A stretch of DNA of 29,552 nucleotides from Phoronis australis (Eukaryota; Phoronida; Phoronidae): NCBI GenBank assembly GCA_002633005.1, contig NMRA01000520.1:193559-223110 (forward strand), given 5' to 3'. Both the position numbers and the translations under genes were made by a program. The notes beneath the pieces were generated by a model. That model did not search any database. It saw nothing but the letters and a program-made list of their open reading frames with translations, and was not told the DNA's origin. Positions 1 through 10,704 of this stretch are shown one piece after another (positions within the stretch are counted from its first letter, which is position 1; each line of letters begins with the position of its first letter).

Positions 1-203
1 AACATCACACAGCGCATTTCCATGTTGACTATTGCGTCAACTTGGAACATTCAGTGACTAAAATGCACAACAAAGGTTATATGTCAAACTTATGGATTTG
101 TGATGCCAAAGTGAGATCAACGAGCATGCTGTTAGGTCATGAACTTCACCTTGTATACCAGTGACTTTGACAACCCACTTTCTCTCCACATCAGTGATTA
201 CGT

Positions 204-456
204 TCAAGGCTGTTTATCATGCCAGCCCATGCTAACCTGCTGCTTGGGTTCGTTTCGAGAGGCAAAAGTGATGTTACAGCCATCTTTTGGACACGGGAAT
301 ATCTTCGTCTTTCGATTGCTGAAACTAGTGAAAGGTCTCAATGAGGATTCAACATGACATTCCTCAACCACTAGTTCCACTGGCTTGCAATCAGAAGCAG
401 GATTCCCCAAAACCACCCCATCTCTGACCCCATATGCCTTCAAAACAACCACTTTT
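204..456 (-). CDS. Candidate minus-strand exon with degenerate C2H2 finger
   Basis: Begins after acceptor ACCTATTTCAACTAG; the leading A completes the codon split at 746. It reads KVVVLKAYGVRDGVVLGNPA, then SDCKPVELVVEECHVESS, then KTKIFPCPKDGCNITFAS, ending GWHDKQP and TGA at 206-204. FPCPKDGC...F...GWH matches the FxCPxxGCxxxFxxxxxLxxHxxxGxH finger common in metazoan transposon-linked proteins, but the first His is Gln. After the stop, ALNVITDVERKWVVKVTG in a shifted frame (about 198-145) resembles the family's usual continuation, so the gene is probably broken here. Confidence 0.4.
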
Positions 457-745
457 CTAGTTGAAATAGGTAACTTAGTTGTAAGCATTAGAGCACAAGT
501 CCTTTTTAAAAATCAAAGTATGAAAGAATATTCCATTCCATCAAATATTTAACTTTTGTTTCAGACCTCATACACAACTGAAACTAGTTCTCAGATGGTA
601 TGACTAATCACAGTGAGCTTTCTGAGAAAAATATGAATTGTTACGTAGCTCACCCTCAAATAAGAAGCTAAGTTGACGTAGTCCTGGGATGGAGTGGTGA
701 ACATCCTTTGCATTCCTTCGGCTGCAAACGTACACCTTGGCTTAC

Positions 746-957
746 AACCTAGATACTGCCACATACGGTGATTTGGACATATAATCTTTTGTTCTAACAG
801 GCTGGCCAGTTCCTTTGTCTCTCACACTCCCATTCGTGTCAAATTGCCAATCAACTCCCATTTTTCCAAGTGATCTAGTGCGTTGACACTTTTCAGGTAT
901 TTCACAACATCTTTGGTGTAAGTAACACAGCGGCTCGCTGGCTATTGCCGATTTCCT
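746..957 (-). CDS. Candidate minus-strand exon, unknown protein
   Basis: Open from a TGA at 958-960 down to a consensus donor GTAAGC (745-740). It reads CCEIPEKCQRTRSLGKMGVD, WQFDTNGSVRDKGTGQPV and RTKDYMSKSPYVAVSR. It lacks a clear ATG, so it would be an internal exon; the acceptor is unsure (possibly CAATAGCCAG). Its phase 2 end fits the acceptor of the next exon at 456. No family is recognised. Supported by composition and splice match only. Confidence 0.4.
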
Positions 958-1977
958 TCAGAGCGTGACCTAATTTCGTGAACCTCATTCCGTTTCTTAG
1001 GTAATGTCAATAACGCAAAATTTCGCTAAAAGAACGCTCGAAGCAATTCTGGTTATCTTGAAAACAATTTAATATGATTTTGTATTACGATATACTTCCA
1101 ATTTGGATCATATTTTTCATATTTTCTGCTTTGCCGCCCTCTATTGGTGGCAGTATGAAACAGGCGAAAGTGGTGAAAGTGCCTCCGCTAAAGTGTAAAT
1201 TCGAGAATTAAAGAAGGTGCTGTCCACGGAAATAACTATATCTTTTCAAAGACGAGAGCTGTAGCTATCACAGAACTCATGTGTGGGTGGTGTGCGTTTT
1301 AGCGCGCTTGCATTACATAGGCCTCTATGTACAGTAGGTCTTAATTTGGTAACTGTATTTGGCCCGTGGAGGCAAGGAATTCAAACGTTCCTTAAAAAAA
1401 TATATAAATACGTCATTCTGAACTATTTTTGGCATTGTCAATTACAAAAAGGATAGTTGTTTATAACTCAATCAAATTTTTATTTTTGAATGCCCGCAAA
1501 GTGGTTTAATACCCATGGAAACATAGGGCATTTTCAAGAGTCGCACACAAGGGGTTAGGCCATTTTTTCACCCGATTTAGTTATTCGTTATATATTTACA
1601 AACTGAGGAATGACAAAACTAATTTTTATGTTTTTGTAGAAAATTCACCCCAAGTGATATATGTACCATATCAAATTCAAAATTCGCGATATATCATGTT
1701 CCCATAATATTGCAAATTGCCTGACGTTCTCATGCAGTGACTCTTAATAACAAAACTTAAAGTGGCCAACTAAATTGCTGCTCCATTTCTGCTGTTGTAG
1801 CCATAATATTAACTCTGAAATCTAAGGGAATATTTTGATTATGTGCAGAATAAAGATTGTTTATATCTTGAGTGACGGCTTAGCAGGTGTCAATGAAAAT
1901 CGATTTAATGAAGAGTACAGGTAAGCTTTATTGTAATTAAAACCACGAACCAAGGGCTTAAACCACTGGCTATTTAG

Positions 1978-2427
1978 AAAGCACTGCAAACAGGTGTGGA
2001 GAATTGCGGCCAAAAGTATCAACCAAATGACAAAAAGTGTGTTGATGCCGAAGACTCACACCCCGTGTGTGCTCAATGCACTTCCATTGAGAGACTACAT
2101 AGTCTCGTTACGTGGTAGGTTTTTAGCAATTAGTTTCTTGCGACATCGTTCAGTAATGGTATCCCAATCAGATACCCTACTCAATAACGGGTTTATTCAG
2201 TGGAACTAAGTGTTTCTTTTCGGAAACTCACCCGGGACCCGGATGCTAGGCTGACATACATTGTGGTGTGTGGGACGTGCCGCTCAGGAGTCAAAGGTGA
2301 AGTTTTCATAACAGTTACTCGTCAAAGCTATGCTGTGTCCAATAATGTTCTCTAGATGAGTGAGTTTCCTTATTTTATAGCGGACACCATCCCCGGGACT
2401 ACCAGTTTAGTTACCGCATTAAGATGA
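1978..2427 (+). CDS. Candidate 3' end of a Cys-rich protein gene
   Basis: Three candidate exons. 1978-2114 follows TATTTAG and reads VENCGQKYQPNDKKCVD, then PVCAQCTSIERLH; its donor is GTAGGT. 2201 or 2211-2296 reads SFRKLTRDPDARLTYIVV and CGTCRSGVK; its donor is GTGAAG, phase 1. 2381-2427 follows a strong acceptor TTATTTTATAG and reads DTIPGTTSLVTALR then TGA. An AATAAA lies 36 bp past the stop. The middle acceptor is uncertain: 2201 gives a phase clash with the GTAGGT donor, while 2211 keeps frame. Six cysteines in paired spacing suggest a secreted protein. The family is unknown, and earlier exons were not found. Confidence 0.35.
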
Positions 2428-2462
2428 ATGAGCAATTCAGTAAATTTGTAACATTGTAGTGA

Positions 2463-2468
2463 AATAAA
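2463..2468 (+). terminator. Polyadenylation signal AATAAA
   Basis: Canonical hexamer 36 bp after the candidate stop at 2425-2427. It is useful mainly as support for the cysteine-rich gene end. Such hexamers are also common by chance in AT-rich DNA. Confidence 0.35.
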
Positions 2469-2469
2469 T

Positions 2470-3639
2470 ATTGACACCTAGAATGAATTTTATTTGTTGT
2501 GTTCAGAAGCACATTTTAAGTGTTATGAAATATAAGCATTTTTAAATCACTTTTAGCCTGTTCCACGTTTTAATTTAGATCTTAAATATGCCTTGGTTAC
2601 AAAGATTATTTGCTTCTACGTATAAACATAAATAGGAAATGTCAAGTATAGCCTCTATTTTACCTTTCGACGGAGTGAAAAGCAGTCCTTCAGCAAAAAC
2701 CTGAAAAATGCGCCTCTCATATCAGAATTCAGCCCTCGATATCCCTGATTATGGACTCGGGTACGTTGGAAAAATTACAAATCATTAAATAACGTTGTTC
2801 TTTTGTATGTATGTGGTTGTTCAGTTTGCCATTTTGTTTTTAAATACACTGATTATTGTTTATTCTCGAATGTTGCGCATAGCAGAGTCTCATACAGCTA
2901 GCTACTATTGAAAACATTCTTTGCTTGCATTTGGAACTATTGTCATAGACAAGTTAACACAAAATTTAAAACTGTTCTAGTGCCTTCCTATGAAAGGTCT
3001 AAAAATCATTGCAAACATAAACAAAGCAAATGCAAACAAAGAGAATAATTCATTTTGATCGCCGGACATTTCAACAGGAAAACGACAATTCGCAAGCGTA
3101 AACAGTAATCATTTCAGCTTTATAAAGTATCAGCACAACTGCACTGTATGGGACTTTAAATCTGACGAAATGCTGTGGTTTGAATAATTAGTGACTAACT
3201 TGTCTGTTGATGAAAAAATTATTAGATCATCAAGTTATAACATTAACAGGCTTTTTAATGACAAATATGACGATGCAGTCACCAAATGTCATTTCCCCAT
3301 AATATTTGCCAAATTGAAGCATTTACCATTTGTTTAAATCTTTTCTTCTGAAAGGAAAAATTAATTTCACTCAGTGAGAAAGTACCGGCATTTATACCAC
3401 TTGCTTTTGGTTTTCATTTCACTGGGATCTAGTTTTAATGCCCTATAGAAGCGCTTGTAAAAAAGTTTTGTCAGGTGGCTTACCCCATGTAACCTCATAA
3501 AGCCTCAATAACATCCACAGTTAGATCCTTGAAAATAAACACAACAGCAAATCACTCGACTCGCTTTGTGCCCAAAATATAACCCTGAACTAGACCAGAG
3601 GGTTTCTAGGTCATCTTTAGCTTAAGTCCCTCATGTTTC
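2470..3639. other. No gene seen
   Basis: AT-rich DNA with frequent stops in all frames. No inverted ends, tandem repeat or RNA gene was recognised. Confidence 0.5.
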
Positions 3640-3890
3640 TTCCAGAATGTTGTCTACACATGACTCATTGCCTATGCAAGGACATCCTCACCAATGAGGC
3701 TGGTGTAGCTGTCAGATCTAGTTCCTCTTTACACACAAACAACCCACTGGCACAATTCTGCATGGTAACTTAGTAATGCGATTAACATTTCTCCAGAGAC
3801 ACTGTCTTGTACATTGTGCCATGCAGCATTACTGGTGTCAGGAGTAACAAAGCTTGTCTATGTTGTGGCTTGAAGAGGCCTTAAAAGTGT
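3640..3890 (-). other. Protein-like but unassigned minus-strand stretch
   Basis: Two overlapping minus frames look protein-like: TPDTSNAAWHNVQDSVSGEM (about 3845-3780), and NCASGLFVCKEELDLTATPA, which lies between a possible acceptor (CATGCAG) and a GTGAGG donor. Stops close both quickly. It is probably a repeat or pseudogene fragment; no function is assigned. Confidence 0.2.
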
Positions 3891-4726
3891 CACTGGACCT
3901 GGAAAAATATTGAAACATGCATAATGACAATATAAGTACTTCAGGTTGGGTCAAAAGTGTTGCCTTTGTTTTTCAAAAATACTATATAATAACTGGTCTG
4001 CAATTTCACATAAAACTAAATAATTACAATTTCCAGAAAGCAAGGATGTTTATAATAAGTATTGTGTAAACCGCGTCTTTATTTTTCATTTCTAGCCATT
4101 GATAACAATTCCTTAAGCGCAATACTTGTCTGCAAAATATGATAGTTATTTGAGACAACTTCAAACCTCTGTTTCTCATTTTCAAGCCTATTGATTTTTG
4201 ATACTTTCATCAATTTTAAACACCGATTACAGATTCACGGGTCTGTCAAGCCCACTTCTGGTCTAAGGCTGAGGAAACCGTTTCTCTGATTTTTAATATA
4301 TTTCTTCTAAGAAAGACTTGGGTCATTTAAAAACAATGGGTAATCTTTCCTAAGACACCATTGCCTGTGTATTTACAGTAAAAATAATGTGTTCAAATAC
4401 TACCTCACCCGTATGTTCACAGCAAAATGAAATTTTTACAAAAATGGCAGTCATGTGAATTAATAAATGACTTTTCAAGGCATGAGTTAAGACTGTTCTG
4501 TTATTGAGACGTAATGTCTTTTCATGGGTTTACGATGGATAATAAAACAGTTTCATGAAACTTGTAAGAAATGCACGAAGGTTAAGAATTACCTCATCGT
4601 CCTCTTTACCCCGGACACTATTAGCTGTTGTTACCACACATTCAGTTGCACCAAATTTTATAACCCGAACCCCCTATGGTAACCTCCTGAATAAGCAAAT
4701 GAACAAAACAACTTACATACCTTTCT
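3891..4726. other. No gene seen
   Basis: AT-rich, probably intronic or intergenic. An open frame at 4555-4791 (+) has no recognisable domain and no splice support. Confidence 0.5.
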
Positions 4727-4921
4727 TTAAAAGTAGCTGTCCGTTTTCAAATTCTTTGTTCTTTGTCTCCTATATAGAAAGTAAGCGTTGACAACAGATT
4801 TGCACTGGATAGGAAGATCTTGCTGGTTAGCTACATTCAACTGCTTAAAACCAACTTTTGTCCATTCAAGACAGTTGCAGAAGCGATGTATTTCTCCCGT
4901 GCACGGGACTAGCACTCCAAC
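4727..4921 (-). CDS. Candidate minus-strand exon, unknown
   Basis: Follows acceptor TTTGGTTTTTAG (reading minus) and reads VGVLVPCTGEIHRFCNCLEW, then TKVGFKQLNVANQQDLPIQC, and later ends at a stop. The first 45 residues look protein-like with four cysteines; the Lys/Arg-rich tail does not. It could be an upstream exon of the minus-strand gene at 204-957, nearly 4 kb away, but no link can be shown. Confidence 0.25.
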   Translation of the reverse strand, partial: VGVLVPCTGEIHRFCNCLEWTKVGFKQLNVANQQDLPIQCKSVVNAYFLYRRQRTKNLKTDSYF

Positions 4922-5599
4922 CTAAAAACCAAAGGCCAGGTGAAAACAGACACGATATATTTCCATGTCAGCATGTAATAGATTTCCGGACGACATGGGA
5001 TAAAGGGTAATCAAATAGTCTAATGGATATGTGTCTCTTGTAGCCTTTGCGCTTGGATTGTAATCTTACTTCCCTAACAAATATCGATTTGACAGCATAA
5101 ACATTCAGCATTCATTGATGTGACTGTCACTGATAAACAATGTCAGAAATCACTCCAAACATTAATATTACTCCTTTGATGAACGAAATGATCCCAACTA
5201 CTACGTCTAGTCTTGCAACACACATCACAACAACCAACGATTAACCCGACTGGCGAGCTGCCACGAAGTCAACATCGAATAGTACCTCAGTGAACCTTAC
5301 TTTTCTATGAAACCATGCTTACTTAATCTCGAAGAAGCACCCTTTTCACGCTATCTCAAACTCAGTTGGCACTGCTGCAAACCATTTCACCACGCTCGCG
5401 AAATCGAGAATGCTTAATCTATCACCACTAGTACACGCGCGCCCTCTAGTAATGTATACATTGTCGAATAGCCAATTACATGTATATTATGGAACGTTAA
5501 CATAATTTGAAAGATTGAAAACGCAAAAAAGAATACAAAAATGTCTCGTGTAAAACCAGGTTAGTGTACCAATTTGAAGCATAAATAAATAAATACAGC
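4922..5599. other. No gene seen; slightly CpG-rich patch
   Basis: 5200-5460 has more CG dinucleotides than its surroundings and could be an old promoter or a repeat edge (CGCGCGCCCTCTAG at about 5438). No start codon with a convincing first exon was found on either strand. Confidence 0.35.
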
Positions 5600-5917
5600 G
5601 ACCATAACTCCGGCTCTATGGTCGCCCAGTGTGTGGCTGCGTTGCGAGCTTTGTGGGAGCGGTACTGTATTGCCCATCGTGAGGTATCCAACCTGTCGCT
5701 CGGGTGATGTGCCCTAAGTCACACGTCTTGCCTGCACTCTGTAGGGGGGTTGAGCTGCAACAACTATGGCGGCAAATCCGAGAAAACCATCGGTCCATTT
5801 CCCATTGGTTGCGACCTCCTTTTTTCCACATTCCCTGCCACTCCTCTACCAGGGTCACGGCCACCACGCGGGTTGTGGCGGTGGACAGGATTGTTCATCC
5901 ATGAACAACCCTGCCCA
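5600..5917 (-). repeat. Repeat-like DNA with minus-strand open frames, unknown
   Basis: The minus strand is open for 83 codons (5867-5616; WKKGGRNQWEMDRWF near the start), and the plus strand has several overlapping short frames, giving a GC-rich block between AT-rich flanks. It ends on the minus strand in TATTTATTTATTTA (about 5583-5596), which looks like a retroelement 3' tail. It may be the coding-side part of the repeat whose copy follows at 5918. No domain is recognised. Confidence 0.3.
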
Positions 5918-6379
5918 TTTGACACTTACTGAGCCACAACACCACGTTCCTTACAGTATCTGTTTTATCACTCCGGATGGTCTGCTCACTCAGTTTGTCT
6001 GGAACCTGCTTTGCAGTTTGTTATAGCCCAGGCTGTTTGATGTACTCACTTGGTACTTTATTAGATTATATTTGCCCATTTTGCGGTTGTACCCAATTGG
6101 TACTTGTTATTGAATTTGCCGTTTTGCTCGACCCAGTTGGTAGGCAATCGGTCAATACCCATTTGGTATTATGTACCCATTTGGTACTGTGCTAACCTGT
6201 GCCACTTAGTATCCGATACTCAATTACATATTGAGTATCGTAAATGTGTATGTTGTCTCTTGTAATTAAGGAACCCATCAGGTTCCTCATGTGAAATATT
6301 CATTTGTAGAGCTGTGACCCTGAAATTCCCAATACAACTTAAAATATATATTATTGTTGTTTTTTATTTGCCCCTAATA
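5918..6379. repeat. Dispersed repeat, copy A, with conserved hairpins
   Basis: Nearly collinear with 6883-7348 (roughly 85-90 percent by eye), from TTTGACACTTACTGAGCC to ATTATTGTTG...TTTTATTTG. It carries iterated near-palindromes GTACCCAATTGGTAC (6089) and GTACCCATTTGGTAC (6173), a perfect 10-bp stem GATACTCAAT/ATTGAGTATC with 5-nt loop (6215-6239), and a GGAACC/GGTTCC hairpin (6270-6286). The T/G-rich end suggests a retroelement 3' tail or a MITE; no element family is recognised. Short open frames over it are not protein-like on the + strand. Confidence 0.7.
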
Positions 6380-6882
6380 ATGAGATTTATGGTACTCTGA
6401 CATAAGTCATATTATTTGGGAAAATAACATTCTATAGCCCTTCATCCTTCACATCCAACTCCTAGTTAGTTCCTACCAAATCCGATGGTAGTGCTGTTTG
6501 TTCTTTCTCCCCAGTTTCCTGTTGGCCCAAACTCAAGCAACAGTATACATGTACGCTCACTCGTAAGTTTTCCCAATTAGACCATTTGATACCTCCCCCG
6601 CCCTCCCTACCCTGGGTTCCACAAAATCACAATTTAACCGCTTTATATCTTTCCCACCCTCCCTACCTTTTGTCGAACAAAATCTGCAGTTGGTTATTTT
6701 TGTTGTTGCAGCCACTGTTGGTACCTCCTTCAAGCCCGCAACGTGTTACCGCCAAGCACGACGAGACGTCCCTGGCTAGCGACCAGACCTGTACTCGAGC
6801 GTCCATCACTGCAGCTTGCCTCTCTCCACCCCGGTGGCAGCTCGCAGCACATATTGAGCCATAAAACCACGTTCCTTACAAT

Positions 6883-7348
6883 TTTGACACTTACTGAGCC
6901 ACAACACCACGTTCCTTTCAGTATCTGTTTTATCACTCCGGCTGGTCTGCTCACTCAGCTTGTCCGGAGCCTGCTTTGCTGGTTTTTATAGCCCAGTTGG
7001 CAATTTGATGTACCCACTCGGTACTTTATTATAGGGTATGTGCCCATTTGGCGGTTGTACCCATTTGATACATGTTATTGAATTTGCCGTTTTGCTCGAC
7101 CCATTTGGTAGGCAATCGGCCGATACCCGGTTTGGTATTAAGTACCCATTTGGTACTATGCTAACCTGTTCCACTTATTATCCGATAATCAATTAGACAT
7201 TGGGTATCGTAAATGTGTGTGTTATCTCATGTTATAAAGGAACCCGTCTGGTTCCTTTTGTGAAATATTCATTTTAGAGCTGTGATCCTGAAATTCCCAA
7301 TACAACCTGAAATATATATTATTGTTGTTGTTTTATTTGTCCCCAATA
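6883..7348. repeat. Dispersed repeat, copy B
   Basis: Second copy of 5918-6379, 965 bp downstream in the same orientation. The GGAACC/GGTTCC stem is kept (7239-7255) while its loop differs (CGTCT against CATCA). GTACCCATTTGGTAC is kept (7142). The 10-bp stem has decayed by two bases. An extra partial repeat of its first 25 bp (6855-6880) precedes it. Confidence 0.7.
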
Positions 7349-7518
7349 AATATCCATACCGCACAGCTTATTGTAAGGACATACTTAACACCAGAACAAA
7401 AACTGTAACAATGCCTGCTCTGTAACTATTGTTGAGGTATTTTGCATTCCTTATTGTTTGACATCGTTTGCATTGAAATTGGGGGTAACCGTGTACTTTA
7501 CAGTGTTCTTTTTTCCTC

Positions 7519-7587
7519 ATGTGAGCTTTTGACATGATAGTAGAAAGTTGCGGTATTATTGGCGCCCGTAAAAGTACATTTGTTACA
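7519..7587 (-). pseudogene. C2H2 zinc-finger relic
   Basis: One minus-strand frame reads ECNKCTFTGANNTATFYYH followed by VKSSH, fitting C-x2-C-x13-H-x4-H. The frame stops soon after, but the sequence continues as HGYPQFQCKRC in a shifted frame (down to about 7450), as if a second finger followed. This suggests a frameshifted finger array. Chance is possible for a single finger. Confidence 0.3.
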
Positions 7588-7889
7588 TTCTTGTGCCTTT
7601 GTACTTTGGTTTTCTGAGTAAAATTCGTGTTAGCTAATGTATTCTGATTGTTGCTCAATCTGTGTTACTGCAATTATATGTACGTATTGTGTACATGTAT
7701 CATTGCAGTTTCACGGATTGGCTTGTGTGTCTGAAAAAATGTTATGAATAAACGTTTATATCCAGTGCAACTTGTCGTTTTGAAAGATCCGCAACTACAA
7801 AAACTGTGAGCACACCAGTGTGTCAGAAGAATTATATGTTGGAGAACAATACTGTTTTTGTATGTTCTATACACTGAAATTTCATATAA

Positions 7890-8400
7890 TTCTTTGAAAA
7901 TTACTGATGGATTTCTGTAAGGTCTGATAGGAATTCATATAGGAAATCTCATGGACTTCCTTTAGGACCTTATAAGCTATTGGCCAAAATCTAGGGTTCT
8001 ATACAATATCCTACAGCACATTCTTTAGAATTTCATATAGGGAATCCTACATAACTTTTATTGAATTGCTTAAGGAAATGTTACAGGATCCAATAGAAAT
8101 TCCAATTGTATTCCTATAAGATCTAATAGAATTTCCTTTAGGAGATCCCATGAGATTTTACAGGACTTCCTACAGGATATCTTATAGAATTTCTATAGGA
8201 AACGCTATACGATTTAATAGGAAGTCCGATTACATGTAGATTCCTGTAATGTCTGATAGGAATTCCGATAACAAAGCTTATAAAAACTTACATACGTTCT
8301 AATGTGATTCTATAAGATGTTGGACCAAAATCTAATTGGATATCCTATACATGTACGGCCCTTTTAGGATATCCTATAGGAAATCCTTTTGGAACTTTTC
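7890..8400. repeat. Degenerate palindromic satellite-like array
   Basis: About 500 bp built from alternating AGGA and TCCT words spaced roughly 10-12 bp apart, with variants of TCCTATAGGAAATCCT and AGGAATTCC throughout (for example 8369-8383). Each unit is nearly self-complementary, so both strands read alike. The units are diverged, suggesting an old array. Confidence 0.75.
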
Positions 8401-8805
8401 GTAAGGTCACGGGCCCACCATAGCTTACCCGAACATCGCCATGGGTTCACCTTACGGGTTTTCTTCCCTTAGAACTCAGACATCGGTTTACCAGCGAATA
8501 GTTACGAGCGCAAAGTCACATGCCTAACATTAGGAACGCACGTGACCGACTCGAACAACTTTCTCAATGGATATAACCAATGAGCTTATAGCAGGAGAGG
8601 AAAAGTGCCATTGAGCTACATATACAGTATGGAGACGACACGGCACTACTTGGAAGCTACACAGCGCGCGTCCCAAGGGGTCCGTCATATTGGTAGGGAG
8701 AGGAAATGTACACAAATTCACGCTAACCATATGGGGAGGCCGGGGAATTTTTAAAATACAATTTTAAATATTAGATACTAACTAAGTTTTGAAATGTTGG
8801 TAATA

Positions 8806-10470
8806 TTAAAGGAACATGCCCCCAAAGACAACCTAATTTGAATCAATTTAGATAGAGCAGTTCTACTCCATAATGACACGTACGGTTGCGTTACCTAACA
8901 CATGACGGCAGACGGAGGTGTTGAAATTATCCAGTGACGTCATCGGTTTCACACGCACTCTGTTCAGCAGTTCACAACACGGGTTACTGGTGTCAGCTTA
9001 TCGCATGAAGTCATCGTATAAGACAAATAAATCATCAAACTTAGATGTAAAACCCTTAAAATACACCGAGTTCTCATAAAAACGTGTTGTTTTATTTTGC
9101 TCTTTCGTATTCATTGGTATTTGGACACACCGTAGCCTACAAAGTTCAGCAGACCAATAAGGTCCTTAGCAGGAGTTTGGGGTCTGTTCGGAGATAATTT
9201 CGAAGTATTTTCCGTGAGATACAGACACGAGAACCTAGATCTGTGTTGTTTAGACTTGTGATTTTTTGAGTTCCAAGCACAAAACGCTTGTTATTCTGGC
9301 CAGTGGCTCGCAGCCCGATAGGCCCGTCGTGGCCGGCCGGATTGACTCGTTATCCCGAGCAGGCCAGTGGCTCGGAAACTGATCATACAGCACGAACATA
9401 AACCAGCCAAAGTTCAGTGGAAACTAAACTTCCAGTCAAGAAAATATTATACTAGTGAGCCAAAGTAATGTGCACGTGATTATGTTGGTGAATTACCACG
9501 AAACTTCAAATCTACTTACTCGCCGGGGGCCGCGAATTCAGGTTCCGCTTTGGCCACAGCACCGTCAGGGCAGAAGTTGTGCATTGACAATCATTATTTG
9601 AGTAATGTTAATTTAACTAAAGATTTCCCTAAAACCTGGCCGTGGGATGGAAATAGAGTTGTTTCACAACAGTTTCTGCCACCAAACACTAAGTTAGCTG
9701 AGCTCACACGGCCTCGGTGTCCCGTCAATTCGTTTTATTGCACCTAAAACCGTTAACGCAGTGATTTATTCATTGCTGGCATCTCAAATCATTTGCACTC
9801 ACGAACACTCCAAAGGCATAACAAATTGCATCTAATGAGACAGACTTTGTTTCAGTTTTAAATAAGGTTGAGTGAGAATAATTCATTTTGAAAGTGAACG
9901 CTCAGTAATAAACGCCAACATGGCAACGCATGAATCCCGACTTAGGACGAGCAAGAGCTCATCAGTCCCGACTTTGCAGGTGGATCATTAAGTTTTACAG
10001 GCTATCAATTCGAACAGGACTACACTGATGAAGAAATACTAGAGAGGCGCCGTGAACAAGTTCAAGCAACAGAACGTATGGAGTTATTTGGTAAGCGGGC
10101 ATTCGTCAGGCACTGTCGGCGTCTGCAGGCCACAGACACGGAGATGTACTTCCTATTTACAGCGTACATTTCATTCTTTTCTACCATGAGCCACTTCCTA
10201 AGCATTTCGGACTCACGAGAAAGTAAAAAACGATATATCCGCTTTCCTTGCAGCTGCTTAGTTCGGACAAGCGGGAACGATGCACCGCAACATGGCGGCC
10301 TTCACTCTGCATATGAACCACTGACGTCGCTAGCGTGGTTTCTCACCTTCCTCACAGGTTAACGCGACATCTCTTGGCAAGGTAAGGTCGACCGCATGCG
10401 AGGCGATGTGGATATAGACCGATTAAGACGGCAAAAAAGACTAATTAAATCGGGTGACATTCTCCTTTAA
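8806..10470 (+). mobile_element. TTAA-flanked non-autonomous element with short inverted ends
   Basis: The left end reads TTAAAGGAACATGCCCCC (8806) and the right end, reverse-complemented, TTAAAGGAGAATGTCACC (ends 10470), 14 of 18 matching. This gives a 1.66-kb element with TTAA at both sides, the same target preference as the THAP elements but different ends. The interior includes a coding relic (9946-10090), a repeated GGCCAGTGGCTCG (9298 and 9362) and otherwise non-coding DNA. An open frame at 10078-10362 continues the relic past its donor and is not protein-like there. Confidence 0.5.
9946..10089 (+). pseudogene. Exon relic with YQFE motif (transposon-associated gene)
   Basis: The frame after a TAG at 9943 reads ISPDFAGGSLSFTGYQFEQD and on through TDEEILERRREQVQATERMELF to a consensus donor GTAAGC (10090). 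YQFE followed by an acidic, Arg-rich helix resembles the start of P2X7-C-terminus-like proteins that are abundant and transposon-associated in invertebrates; the Cys-rich part that normally follows is absent. An ATG at 9920 (MATHESRLR) is one frameshift away and may be the original start. Family recognition is tentative. Confidence 0.4.
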
Positions 10471-10638
10471 GCAATGGTCATATAAGTCATTGAATGGACA
10501 AAACTCATAATGCTTTGGCTGAAATTCTCACGGAATGATGTTATGGCCAGGGAGGTTTTGCCGGCTCAGTCAAAAAAGGAATCACCGAAATGTAGACATT
10601 TTGTAAAGTAAAACCGCAAATATACCTCTATTGCCACC

Positions 10639-10704
10639 GGTCGTGGGTCGAGGGGATTGTGGGTCGAGGGGGTCGTGGTTCGAGGGGTGTGGGGGCCGAG
10701 GGGA
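10639..10704 (+). repeat. G-rich tandem repeat, about 4 units of 16-17 bp
   Basis: Units read close to TCGTGGGTCGAGGGGAT. Successive copies vary at one or two bases (GGTTCGAGGGG, GGGGCCGAGGGG). Many runs of three to five G on the + strand could form G-quadruplexes, which is inference. Confidence 0.7.

Noticed and set aside
6586-6864. 92-codon Pro/Leu-rich frame
   Set aside because: Low-complexity composition caused by C/T-rich DNA, and it runs into the start of repeat copy B.
7890-8400. CRISPR-like array
   Set aside because: The repeats are degenerate with no constant repeat plus unique spacer pattern, and the genome is eukaryotic.
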